Source: an uncultured Clostridium sp. | GTDB lineage: Bacteria > Bacillota > Clostridia > Clostridiales > Clostridiaceae | Direction: 5' to 3' | Assembly: GCF_900769625.1 (NCBI RefSeq) | Contig: NZ_CAAGHK010000034.1 | Coordinates: 1-46,022 of the forward strand | Length of the DNA stretch: 46,022 nt | Part shown: positions 35,291 to 43,642 of the stretch, in pieces | Layout of the letters: every line of letters begins with the position of its first letter | Numbering within the stretch: position 1 is the stretch's first letter | Notes under the pieces: model-generated | Seen by the model: only the letters and a program-made list of their open reading frames with translations | Database searches by the model: none | Told to the model about the DNA's origin: nothing | Program-made: the position numbers and the translations under genes

Positions 35291-35319
35291 GAATATTAAA
35301 GATAAAAGCGGGCAAAATA
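35291..35319 (+). promoter_or_regulatory. Candidate sigma-G promoter of the spore protein gene
   Basis: GAATA (35291-35295), 17 bases, then CAAAATA (35313-35319) fits the forespore sigma-G pattern (G-ATA at -35, CATNNTA-like at -10) and lies 70 bases upstream of the SASP gene. Forespore expression is the known rule for this family. Confidence 0.5.
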
Positions 35320-35389
35320 CTATTGTCGGCAGGAAGATTTGAAAAAATTTTTTTACTGACAATACCATATAAACCGAGGAGGGATCCTT

Positions 35390-35572
35390 ATGTCAAAGAG
35401 TGCATTAGTTCCAGAAGCAAAACAAGGTTTAGCAAGGTTTAAAAACGAAGTTGCGCAAGAATTAGGAGTACCATTTAAAGAATATAATGGAGACCTTAGT
35501 TCTAGACAGTGTGGTTCAGTAGGCGGAGAAATGGTAAAAAGAATGGTCGAAGAATATGAACACAGAATTTAA
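35390..35572 (+). CDS. Alpha/beta-type small acid-soluble spore protein
   Basis: SASPs of this type coat and protect spore DNA and are cut by the GPR protease at germination. The 60-residue product has the family layout: KNEVAQELGV, with the GPR cleavage region around EVA, and the DNA-binding C-terminal part NGDLSSRQCGSVGGEMVKRM. The ATG at 35390 follows GAGGAGGGAT. It is a short single gene with its own terminator, and it shows that the organism forms endospores. Confidence 0.95.
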   Translation: MSKSALVPEAKQGLARFKNEVAQELGVPFKEYNGDLSSRQCGSVGGEMVKRMVEEYEHRI

Positions 35573-35645
35573 GGTGTAGAGATTAACATTTTAATTCTAA
35601 AGATATTATGTTGTAAATAAAGCATAATATATTATTCTGAGATCG

Positions 35646-35685
35646 AAAAGCGTATTACTAGAGTTTAGTAATACGCTTTTTCTGT
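35646..35685 (+). terminator. Terminator of the SASP gene
   Basis: AAAAGCGTATTACTA (35646-35660) pairs with TAGTAATACGCTTTT (35666-35680), followed by T and CTGTTTT. Confidence 0.9.
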
Positions 35686-35719
35686 TTTATATTATTAAAT
35701 GTAAATTAGATATTTTATA

Positions 35720-35800
35720 TAAGGGTTTTATAGATAAATTTCATTCAACTAAAGAAATCTAAATAGATTTTACCCATAACTATCAATTGGACATGCTAAT
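35720..35800. repeat. Degenerate intergenic repeat, family 1 (PAP2 3' copy)
   Basis: AAATTTCATTCAACTAAAG, AAATCTAAATAG and AACTATCAATTGGACATG is the reverse-type end of the family; it parallels 32290-32345. Confidence 0.5.
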
Positions 35801-36294
35801 TATACAAGGTAGACGCAGGACCAAAGTATACTGATTAGAGTAGCAGCAATAATATCTTTGAGAAAATGAACACCTGCAACTACTCTAGAAAGGCCAATTA
35901 TGAAAGCAATAAATATCATAAATAAGCCTAATGGTATACTGCCGATATAAAAATATGAAATTGCTATGATAAATGCACTCGATGTATGTCTGCTTGGAAA
36001 TGATTTGCCTTTTCCTTTAGTATAGCTTACAAGTGGAACATGGTTGAATAAATCATATGGTCTTGGTTTATTTAATACTTTACGCAATATGGTTATAAAA
36101 ATAAAATTTGATGCCGGTACAAAAGTAAACATGAGTAATTTGTCATTCTTATTTATAAATAAAAATACAAGCGAAAATAAGTAAATTAAGACAACTATAA
36201 GGGGTGTAAATTTACATAAGCATTTCATTATATTTTCTCTTAGTTTAGTTTTCCTAAAAAAAGATGTTAATTTTATATATTGTAATTCAGTCAT
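35800..36294 (-). CDS. PAP2-family membrane phosphatase
   Basis: The 164-residue product has five or six transmembrane helices and all three acid-phosphatase motifs: KxxxxxxRP as RKVLNKPRP near residue 71, PSRH as SFPSRHTSS near 98, and SRxxxGxHxxxD as SRVVAGVHFLKD near 135. It probably dephosphorylates an isoprenyl or phosphatidyl lipid at the membrane (for example undecaprenyl pyrophosphate); the substrate cannot be fixed from sequence. The ATG at 36294 follows TAGGAGAAA. Single gene. Confidence 0.9.
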   Translation of the reverse strand: MTELQYIKLTSFFRKTKLRENIMKCLCKFTPLIVVLIYLFSLVFLFINKNDKLLMFTFVPASNFIFITILRKVLNKPRPYDLFNHVPLVSYTKGKGKSFPSRHTSSAFIIAISYFYIGSIPLGLFMIFIAFIIGLSRVVAGVHFLKDIIAATLISILWSCVYLV

Positions 36295-36324
36295 TAATTT
36301 CTCCTAAAGTATTTATATAGTTTT

Positions 36325-36405
36325 AAGAATGAAATTTTATTGAATAAAAGAAATTTCAAGATTAATTTTCTACTGTAAAATAGTAGTTGTCAATTGGAAC
36401 ATATG
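36325..36405. repeat. Degenerate palindromic intergenic repeat, family 1 (PAP2 5' copy)
   Basis: TTAAGAATGAAATTTTATTG at the left and TAGTTGTCAATTGG at the right are the forward and reverse end types of the family, here about 70 bases apart. With the copy at 35720 this brackets the PAP2 gene on both sides. The rest of the gap to 36605 shows no feature. Confidence 0.5.
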
Positions 36406-36605
36406 TACCTTAAAATTAATAATTTACATTATAACATAAGAAATAATATTGATAAATTGCATTGAAATAGAATTGCGTGATAAAATTAGAACAAAAGTTC
36501 GAAAAGTATATCAAAAATAAGAAACAGCAGATTTATATTAAAATTATAATTATTAAAAAATCTAAAATACTAAAGCATAGTTTTAAAATAACGAGGTAAA
36601 AATTA

Positions 36606-38654
36606 ATGAAAATTAAGAGGATACATATTGATAATTTTGCAGGGCTGAATGACATAACAATAAATTTAAAAGAAGGATTCAATTTAATATATGGAGTAAA
36701 TGAATCAGGAAAGAGCTCAATAGAAAAATTTATAAAAATATGGCTTTATGGAATTCAGAGAGATGAAAATGGTGAAATTAATAGAGAAAAGTATATTCCA
36801 TTAAATGGAGGAAATATTTCTGGTGAACTGGTGCTGGATTATAATGGAAGAGGGGTAGTAATAAAGAGAGTTTTTGGTATTAGTGAAAACGATGATAGAT
36901 GTAATGTGATAAATGAAAGTACAGGAAAAAAGATAAAAATAGAGTTTCCTGATCAGCCTGGGAAAAGTATTTTTAATTTGAATTACTCATCATTCATAAG
37001 AAGCCTTTTTATAGGCAGGAATGATATAGAGAAATTTAAATGCATGGATAGAATCAGTATTCATGAATTAATTTATGGAAATAGTCATCAGGAAGAGACG
37101 AGCATGGATAATATATCTATTAATTTATTAGAAGAAATGGAACATAACTGTTTAAAATATGATGAACTCATTAATAAAATAAACAGCAAATCTGATGACT
37201 TGCATAATGCTGAAATGAAGAATGAAGAGTTAAGAAAAGTGTTTAATCTGTATAATAATGAAAAGCTTGAATTGATGGGAGAAAACCTTCATGAAAAAAT
37301 ACTGAAATTAGAAAATGAACAAAAAGTATTAAAACATCAAATTAAAGAATATGAAAATAATGAGGATTATGTAAAGAAGATTAAGACAGATATGCTTAAG
37401 AAAGCTGGCAGTGTTGATTCTATAGAGTTTATAGGAAAGTATAGAAATGAAATTGGCACATTACTGGAATCTTATAAGGCAGGCTTAAAAGATTTAAAAT
37501 ATAGAATTGAGAATCAAAGCAAGCATAAACTAGATAGAAATTCAAAGGATGCCGGTAGAAAAATAATATTTACTAATATTTTAGCTGCACTTACATGTGT
37601 AATTTTTATTATTGGATTATTTATAAAATCGAGTTTTCTTAACTTACTATCTATTTCTATAATTCTACTGCTTATAAAAAAGAGTTTTAAGTATTCAGTA
37701 GAAATTAAAAACAATAAAATTGCTCAGAAGAATAATGATTTAATTCAAATGGCAAAAAGCAGAGTAGATGATGATGAAGAGGAATTAAATATTTACATGA
37801 AAGAAACTGATTGTCAAGGTTATGAAGAATTTATAGAAAAGATTACGAGGTTTGATAAGTATATAACATATAAGGAAAACTGTGAGATTGAGTTAAAGAA
37901 AAGAGAAATTGAATTCAAGCCAGAAAAAATGATTTCAATAAAGCGTGTTTTTGACAAGAATAATGAGTTTATTGATTCAGTCTATGAAATTTTATCCTGT
38001 GATGATATGGAACAGCTACTAGAAAGAATAGTAAAATACGAAAATATAAAACATGAAATAGAAGTGACTTCCAAAGAAATGAATAGGCTTAATAAAGAAA
38101 TTGATGAATTGGAAAGCCAGATACTATTTTTTGAAAAGAAAGTGCATGAAGCAAAGCTGAGACTTGGATTAAGTAATTCATTAAAGAATGGAGAGTTATC
38201 TACCAAAATAAAAGCAGTAAAAAGGATAACATCATTAAGAGGAAGCTTCGACCAGATTAAAAAATACTTAGGGTCAGAACTTGATAATAAGGTATTGAAT
38301 AAATTTAATAAGCTTACTTCTAAAATGGTGGATAAAATTTATATAAATGAAAATTACGAAATAAAGATTTATGATGGTGATTCAGTTTATGACAGCAACA
38401 GGTTGAGCAATGGGAGCAGAAGCCAGCTTGATTTAGCAATGTCATTATCTTTATGTGAAATGATTTTTAAGAAAAAAGGAGTGCCAATTATTCTTGCAAA
38501 TACATTTTCAGAATATGATGATATCCGCAGAAAAAAAGCAATAAATCTTCTGCTAGGTGAAGGATATGAGCAGATAATATTTTTTACATGCCAGAGCATG
38601 GAAAAAAATATTTTAGACTTTATAGATGCTGAGTATGAATATATAAAGATATAA
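36606..38654 (+). CDS. YhaN-like membrane AAA/SMC-type ATPase with altered Walker B
   Basis: The 682-residue product begins with an ABC/SMC-type head (MKIKRIHIDNFAGLNDITIN) and Walker A GVNESGKSSIEKF near residue 36, continues as coiled coil, has two close transmembrane segments in the middle (about 325-365), more coiled coil, and a C-terminal lobe with the ABC signature SNGSRSQLDLAM near 602. This layout resembles YhaN of Bacillus. Where relatives have LILDDPF or similar, it reads IILANTFSEYDD, so the acidic Walker B residues seem to be lost. No SbcD/YhaO-like nuclease is adjacent. It may bind ATP but not hydrolyse it normally. The ATG at 36606 follows GAGG. Confidence 0.7.
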   Translation: MKIKRIHIDNFAGLNDITINLKEGFNLIYGVNESGKSSIEKFIKIWLYGIQRDENGEINREKYIPLNGGNISGELVLDYNGRGVVIKRVFGISENDDRCNVINESTGKKIKIEFPDQPGKSIFNLNYSSFIRSLFIGRNDIEKFKCMDRISIHELIYGNSHQEETSMDNISINLLEEMEHNCLKYDELINKINSKSDDLHNAEMKNEELRKVFNLYNNEKLELMGENLHEKILKLENEQKVLKHQIKEYENNEDYVKKIKTDMLKKAGSVDSIEFIGKYRNEIGTLLESYKAGLKDLKYRIENQSKHKLDRNSKDAGRKIIFTNILAALTCVIFIIGLFIKSSFLNLLSISIILLLIKKSFKYSVEIKNNKIAQKNNDLIQMAKSRVDDDEEELNIYMKETDCQGYEEFIEKITRFDKYITYKENCEIELKKREIEFKPEKMISIKRVFDKNNEFIDSVYEILSCDDMEQLLERIVKYENIKHEIEVTSKEMNRLNKEIDELESQILFFEKKVHEAKLRLGLSNSLKNGELSTKIKAVKRITSLRGSFDQIKKYLGSELDNKVLNKFNKLTSKMVDKIYINENYEIKIYDGDSVYDSNRLSNGSRSQLDLAMSLSLCEMIFKKKGVPIILANTFSEYDDIRRKKAINLLLGEGYEQIIFFTCQSMEKNILDFIDAEYEYIKI

Positions 38655-38682
38655 ATGTAAAAAATACTTTTAAATTAATATA

Positions 38683-38711
38683 TTGACATTTTTATTATAG
38701 AAGAGTAATAT
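38683..38711 (+). promoter_or_regulatory. Consensus promoter of znuA
   Basis: TTGACA (38683-38688) and TAATAT (38706-38711) are 17 bases apart. Confidence 0.7.
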
Positions 38712-38718
38712 AAAATTC

Positions 38719-38743
38719 ATGCAAATGCAAATCATATGCAAAT
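38719..38743 (+). promoter_or_regulatory. GCAAAT direct repeats, candidate operator of znuA
   Basis: GCAAAT occurs three times (38721-38726, 38727-38732, 38738-38743), each copy preceded by AT, just after the predicted transcription start and before the ribosome binding site. The position suits a repressor site, for example one responding to zinc, but it is not a classic Zur box. Confidence 0.35.
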
Positions 38744-38754
38744 CGGAGGTGAAG

Positions 38755-39654
38755 ATGAAAAAGAAAATTATTTCAGGTATTTTAGCTGCTGTTACAAGCA
38801 TCATGTTTATCGGATGTGGAGCAGGCTCGAATAATTCTCAAACTACTAATAAAGAAGATAAAAAAGTTAATATAATGGTTTCGGTATATCCGTTAAAGGA
38901 ATTTGCTGATAAAATTGCAGGAAGCAAGGCAGAAGTGTCATGCATGGTTCCTGATAATATGGAGCCACATGATTATGAACCTAAAACAAAGGACTTTGAA
39001 GCTTTGGTTAAAAGTGATGCATTCATATATAATGGATTAGGACTTGAGTCATGGGTAGATCAGGTAAACAATGTAATCGGCAATAAAGATATCCGTATTG
39101 TTGATTCAAGCGAAGGGGTAGATGTCAGAAAAGAAGGTGATGTTACAGATCCTCACTGCTGGCTGAGCTTAAAGCAGGCACAAAAACAAGCAGAAAATAT
39201 AAAAGATACTCTTATTGAAATAGATGAGGAAAATAAGGATTATTATCAAGGAAATTACGATGAATTTGTAAGTGAATTAGATAGTCTTTATAATGACTAT
39301 AAAAATAAATTTGATAGATTGTTAAATAAAGATTTTGTAACTGGACATGCGGCATTTGGTTATTTATGCAGAGATTTTGGGTTGCAGCAAAATTCAGTTG
39401 AAAACTTATTTGCAGAAGGGGAACCAACACCTAAACAGTTAGAAGCTTTAGTATCATTCTGTAAGGAAAATAACATAAAGACTGTTTTTTCAGAATCATT
39501 AGCAAGCCCGAAAGTTTCACAAACTTTAGCAAATGAAGTTGGAGCAAAGGTTGTACCAATTTTAACATTAGAATCTAATGAAGATGATAAGAGTTACGTT
39601 GAAGTAATGAAATATAATTTAGAAGAAATATATAAGTGTTTATCTCAAGAATAA
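38755..39654 (+). CDS. znuA: Zinc/manganese-type ABC transporter substrate-binding lipoprotein
   Basis: The start is ATG 38755 after GGAGGTG; the 299-residue product has a signal peptide and lipobox ending at Cys21 (MFIGCG). Metal ligands of the ZnuA/TroA family are present: MEPHDYEP near 70, DPHCWLSL near 132, and GHAAFGYLCRDFGL near 198, with a late acidic ligand in FSESLASP. It should deliver zinc (or manganese) to a membrane ABC transporter, but no permease or ATPase gene lies next to it, so it relies on ones elsewhere. Its name is the family name; the metal is inferred. Confidence 0.85.
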   Translation: MKKKIISGILAAVTSIMFIGCGAGSNNSQTTNKEDKKVNIMVSVYPLKEFADKIAGSKAEVSCMVPDNMEPHDYEPKTKDFEALVKSDAFIYNGLGLESWVDQVNNVIGNKDIRIVDSSEGVDVRKEGDVTDPHCWLSLKQAQKQAENIKDTLIEIDEENKDYYQGNYDEFVSELDSLYNDYKNKFDRLLNKDFVTGHAAFGYLCRDFGLQQNSVENLFAEGEPTPKQLEALVSFCKENNIKTVFSESLASPKVSQTLANEVGAKVVPILTLESNEDDKSYVEVMKYNLEEIYKCLSQE

Positions 39655-39675
39655 TATAAACATATTTATAAATAA

Positions 39676-39720
39676 TAAAAAATGTATCTGAATTTTTAAA
39701 ATTTAGATACATTTTTGTAT
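39676..39720. terminator. Terminator between znuA and the PAS gene
   Basis: AAAAATGTATCTGAAT and its near-perfect inverse ATTTAGATACATTTTT flank a short loop; U-runs occur on both strands, so it can serve both convergent genes. Confidence 0.8.
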
Positions 39721-39738
39721 ATTGAGTTTATTAATAAA

Positions 39739-40701
39739 TTAGTCATTTGAGATTGATGCAGCTTTTCCGATAATTTTAATTGGAGTTTTAGTTTTATCAA
39801 ATATAGGCTCTCCCCTAATATGCCATTTAGTATAGCTGTTATCATCATTTTTAATTCTTAAATTATAAGAAATATTTTCTTTTCCATTGCTAAAATCATC
39901 ACATAGAATTAAAAAATCAGGAATATCATCTTTATAGATAACATCACTATTTATTAGATTTTCTTTAAAATTAGCAATTATGTGGTCATTACCAAAAAGT
40001 TTTCGACAGACAGTACTATTAATAAGGGTATTATTTAAAATATCATATTCAAAATATACTTTATCAGAAAGTTTACAGATTATATCATAGCGTTTGTTTT
40101 CAAGTTCTAGTTTTGATAAAGTATTTTGGGGAGTTGTTATATCAGTAAATATAAAATTATATAATGATATATTTTTGTTGATAGATAAAGTGTTACCTCT
40201 AGCATAGACCCATATTATTTCACTGTTTTTTTTGATTACACGGAATGAAGCTTTAAAGGATTGTCCATTATCAAGCTGAAACTTAAAAGTTCTGATAACT
40301 GAATTTAAATCATCTGGATGAATGAGAAATTTAGAATTATTATTAAAGTCATTAAAAAATTCTTCCTTAGAATATCCAATCATTTTATAAAAAGTATCAT
40401 CCGCATAATGAATAGTAAATTTATCATTGCCGTATACCTTAGCAATTCCGCCAGGTACTATTTTAGTTAAAGAGTCAAACTCCTGTTTTTCTCTGTTGGA
40501 AATTTTCTGGCTTGTAATTATATAAAGCATGAATATAATAAATAATAATACCTGAAAAAAAAGTAATACAGCTCTTAAATTATAGCTATGTACAGAAGAT
40601 GGATATTTCAAGTCATAAAAAGAAACTGTAGTTACAAACACAAAAAGTAATATTAAAATATTCCTATAGATTTTTAAAGAATCATTTTGAATAATAATCA
40701 C
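39739..40701 (-). CDS. Membrane protein with two PAS domains and no output domain
   Basis: The 320-residue product has two transmembrane helices (about 13-30 and 43-63), then two PAS/PAC units (about 75-195, with TFYKMIGYSKEEFF and ASFRVIKKNSEIIWVYARG; and about 205-320, with YFEYDILNNTLINSTV and WHIRGEPIFDKTKTPIKIIG). It stops right after the second PAC motif with no GGDEF, EAL or kinase, and a terminator follows directly. The reading frame can begin at GTG 40701, but AAGGAG overlaps that codon; ATT codons at 40698, 40695 or 40692 are better placed. It is either a truncated diguanylate cyclase or a genuine sensor-only protein. Confidence 0.75.
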   Translation of the reverse strand: MIIIQNDSLKIYRNILILLFVFVTTVSFYDLKYPSSVHSYNLRAVLLFFQVLLFIIFMLYIITSQKISNREKQEFDSLTKIVPGGIAKVYGNDKFTIHYADDTFYKMIGYSKEEFFNDFNNNSKFLIHPDDLNSVIRTFKFQLDNGQSFKASFRVIKKNSEIIWVYARGNTLSINKNISLYNFIFTDITTPQNTLSKLELENKRYDIICKLSDKVYFEYDILNNTLINSTVCRKLFGNDHIIANFKENLINSDVIYKDDIPDFLILCDDFSNGKENISYNLRIKNDDNSYTKWHIRGEPIFDKTKTPIKIIGKAASISND

Positions 40702-40878
40702 TCCTTAGTACGATGGATTTATATTTAAATTATAACATTATTTATAAAAAATAAAAATATATAACAAATGATAAAGCTAGATATTCAGTAGACAATGATT
40801 TTATTTTATAAACATTGTCAAGCTGGTATGTATAGATATTTTATTTTGGTTAATTATTAAGATTAGGAGGTGTTGTAC

Positions 40879-41535
40879 TTGAACAGCATTGTAAAACAAA
40901 ATTATCTGGAGATATTAAAAACTTTCTTTTTTGGATTAGTATTTTTAGCAATAGGTTCATTTGCAGGAGTTTTTTTTATACCTTACTCTATAAAGCGCAT
41001 ACTAAATATAGCGTTTTTTATAGTAGTTTTATTTTCTCTATTTTCTAGAAGAGGTGGATTCATAAGAAACAAGAGTAGCATGTATATATATGCTTTAATA
41101 CTTGGAATATTATCAGGATCTGCATATGTATATTATTTCTATAGACTTGGAAGTGGAATATTTATATCAGTAGTTTTAGGAGTAGTACTGATTTTTGGTA
41201 TTGCATATATAATTGCAGCAAGATCAAGTGATGAAGACATATTCAGATTATCTCCATTTGTCTGGGGAGGCATATTGGCATTGGTAATTTTAGAAGTTTT
41301 AAATATCTTCTTATTTAGATTCAGCACATATACATTAATTATTTCGGCAGTCGGAATATTAGTTTACAGTGTCTATGCGATTATTATCATGAAATCAATA
41401 CAGAGAAGATGTGAATATGGTGTTCTTAGTGAACAGGAAATTGCAGTTTTTGCATATTCAGTATTTATAAGCTTTTTGAATTTATTACTTGATTTATTAA
41501 GATTTGTTTCAATAATTCAAAGTGATGACAAGTAA
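40879..41535 (+). CDS. Bax inhibitor-1-like multi-spanning membrane protein
   Basis: The start is TTG 40879, six bases after AGGAGGTG; the 218-residue product has seven predicted transmembrane helices. Features such as YYFYRLGSGIFISVVLGVVL and a late FISFLNLLLDLLRFVSII agree with the BI-1/YccA/YbhL family, whose last helix often carries a similar FxxFLxLLxxxLRLL pattern. The family is linked with membrane calcium or stress handling, but the role here is unknown. It stands alone with a promoter region and a strong terminator. Confidence 0.6.
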   Translation: MNSIVKQNYLEILKTFFFGLVFLAIGSFAGVFFIPYSIKRILNIAFFIVVLFSLFSRRGGFIRNKSSMYIYALILGILSGSAYVYYFYRLGSGIFISVVLGVVLIFGIAYIIAARSSDEDIFRLSPFVWGGILALVILEVLNIFLFRFSTYTLIISAVGILVYSVYAIIIMKSIQRRCEYGVLSEQEIAVFAYSVFISFLNLLLDLLRFVSIIQSDDK

Positions 41536-41553
41536 ATATATTTAATACAAGAT

Positions 41554-41598
41554 AAGCCACCTGAAAGAAGTAGTTAACTTTTTTCAAGTGGCTTTTTT
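41554..41598 (+). terminator. Terminator of the BI-1-like gene
   Basis: AAGCCACCTGAAA (41554-41566) pairs with TTTTCAAGTGGCTT, followed by TTTTT. Confidence 0.85.
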
Positions 41599-41599
41599 G

Positions 41600-41661
41600 A
41601 TATAAGGAAAGTATAAAATTATTTTGCTTGAAGCTTAGTAATATAAATGGATTTAGATAGT
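41600..41661 (+). repeat. Dispersed intergenic repeat, family 2, copy B
   Basis: The copy matches 2095-2156: ATATAAGGAAAGTATAAAA, then TAGTAATATAAATGGATTT. As with copy A it directly follows an intrinsic terminator. Confidence 0.55.
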
Positions 41662-41736
41662 TAACTGAGAACTGTAAACTAAAAAAGAGTGGACTGACAC
41701 TTATATATGTAGATTAATATAAAATGTGATTTTACG

Positions 41737-41764
41737 TTGACACTGAAATTTAATAACGTACAAT
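41737..41764 (+). promoter_or_regulatory. Promoter of the MutS-like/exonuclease operon
   Basis: TTGACA (41737-41742) and TACAAT (41759-41764) are 16 bases apart, 42 bases upstream of the first gene. Confidence 0.65.
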
Positions 41765-41806
41765 AAGATTAGAAAGGTAAATATTTAACATTAAAAAGGA
41801 GGAATT

Positions 41807-43630
41807 ATGCAGTTAGCAGAAAGTATATATACAAGTAATATAAAAAAATACAAAGAAAAATGTGACTCATTAAGGCTGAAAATAAATGTAATCAGTAGTA
41901 TTAGATTAATGATGATAATTGGCTGTATTATAATTGATTATCTGTTATATAAAAAAAATTATATAAACAATATGTTAATTTTTACATCTGCATTTGCAGC
42001 AGTATTTTTATTTTTAGTATACTATCACGATATATTATTTAATCAGAAGAGAAGAACTGATATATTAATAAAAATAAACGAAGATGGATTAAACAGAATT
42101 AAAGGCAAATTAAAAGAAATCAGCGATGGAGGAAATGAGTTTTCAGATGATACACATCCTTTTTCTTATGACTTAGATGTTTTTGGTGATAATTCTTTAT
42201 TTAAAGTGATTAATACATGTGCCACAGAAGGCGGCAGAAGGGAATTAGCAGATATTTTAAAGAGAAATATTATATTTACGGAAGATGAGATACAGAAGAG
42301 ACAGGAAGCAATAAAGGAACTTGCAGGCAAATCTGAATGGAGACAGGATATTCAGACAGAAGGAAGATTCCTAAAAGGGGGCAGGCAGAATGTAGATAAA
42401 TTTATCGAATGGAGCAAGAACACTGCCTATACAAGTTTTATAATAAGCATAATTGCCAGCATATTTATTTTTATAACAGCATGCTCTGTAATTGGAATTC
42501 TTACTGGTGTGTTGCCTGAATCGTTTATAATATTAGATTTAATGGTAAATTATGCAGCGGTAAAAATTATGACTAAAAATCTAAAAGAAGAAATGAAGAT
42601 TTTTGAATCTATGAAAAGCAGCATGGTTTCATATAGTAGTATATTTGAGTTAATACAGGATGAAAATTTTCAATGTGATTATTTAAAAGAACTGCAGAAA
42701 AATCTTATTTTAAATAAAAGTGATAAAAGCAATTTAGGAAATAACAAAATAGATTGTAAATCTGCAATGAAAAAACTTGCCAGCATATTCAGCTGGATTG
42801 GAGACAGCAGATATAATGCGTTTTATTTTATAATTAATATTTTATTTTTTTCAGATATATTTTTAATGCGTAGCATGGAAAAGTGGCGTAAGGAAAATGG
42901 AATGTATGTCGATCAGTGGATGGATGTAATTCATAAGATTGATGAAATGTGCAGTTTTGCAAATACTGCCTATGAGCATGAAAAATGGTCTTATCCATAT
43001 ATTTGTAAGGATAAGATGATAGAAGGAGTCAATATAGGGCATCCACTATTAAATGACAGGTGCGTTAAGAATAATTTTTCTCTTAAGGACAATCATAAAA
43101 CAGTACTTATTACAGGTTCGAATATGTCAGGCAAGAGCACTTTCTTAAGGACAATAGGTATCAATATGATTTTGAGCTGTACAGGCTCACCAGTATGTGC
43201 AGAAAAGTTTTCATGTGGAATAATGAACCTATATACATGTATGAGAACAAAAGATAATCTTGAAGAAAGTATATCTTCATTTTATGCAGAAATATTAAGA
43301 ATAAAACTGCTCATTGAAGCAGCCAAAAAAGGAGAAAAAGTATTTTTTTTATTAGATGAAATATTTAAGGGAACTAACTCACAGGACAGACATACAGGGG
43401 CGGCAGTATTGATTAAACAGCTTATAGGGTATGGAGGTATGGGTCTTGTTTCTACACATGATTTGGAATTATGTGATCTTGAAAAGAATAATACTGAAAT
43501 TATCAATTATAATTTCAGGGAGTTCTATGAAAATGATAAAATAAAGTTTGATTACTTATTGAGACCAGGAAAAAGTGAAACAAGAAATGCAGTTCATCTT
43601 ATGAGACTTGCAGGAATAGATATAAATTAG
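41807..43630 (+). CDS. Membrane-anchored MutS-like ATPase
   Basis: The 607-residue product lacks the mismatch-recognition domain of MutS. It has two transmembrane helices near the N terminus (about 28-46 and 52-72), another pair in the middle (about 205-245), one near 340-358, and a C-terminal MutS domain V ATPase with Walker A ITGSNMSGKSTFLRTIG near 437, Walker B VFFLLDEIFKGTNS near 513, the STHD histidine box, and the end LRPGKSETRNAVHLMRLAGI. Members of this kind occur in clostridia and have no settled role; post-replicative mismatch repair is unlikely. The ATG at 41807 follows AAGGAGGAAT. It is followed 12 bases later by an exonuclease gene. Confidence 0.88.
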   Translation: MQLAESIYTSNIKKYKEKCDSLRLKINVISSIRLMMIIGCIIIDYLLYKKNYINNMLIFTSAFAAVFLFLVYYHDILFNQKRRTDILIKINEDGLNRIKGKLKEISDGGNEFSDDTHPFSYDLDVFGDNSLFKVINTCATEGGRRELADILKRNIIFTEDEIQKRQEAIKELAGKSEWRQDIQTEGRFLKGGRQNVDKFIEWSKNTAYTSFIISIIASIFIFITACSVIGILTGVLPESFIILDLMVNYAAVKIMTKNLKEEMKIFESMKSSMVSYSSIFELIQDENFQCDYLKELQKNLILNKSDKSNLGNNKIDCKSAMKKLASIFSWIGDSRYNAFYFIINILFFSDIFLMRSMEKWRKENGMYVDQWMDVIHKIDEMCSFANTAYEHEKWSYPYICKDKMIEGVNIGHPLLNDRCVKNNFSLKDNHKTVLITGSNMSGKSTFLRTIGINMILSCTGSPVCAEKFSCGIMNLYTCMRTKDNLEESISSFYAEILRIKLLIEAAKKGEKVFFLLDEIFKGTNSQDRHTGAAVLIKQLIGYGGMGLVSTHDLELCDLEKNNTEIINYNFREFYENDKIKFDYLLRPGKSETRNAVHLMRLAGIDIN

Positions 43631-43642
43631 AGGGGAATATTC

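Noticed and set aside
35254..35442. Reading frame spanning the SASP promoter and start
   Set aside because: It overlaps the real SASP gene in another frame, lacks a ribosome binding site and has no recognisable protein pattern.
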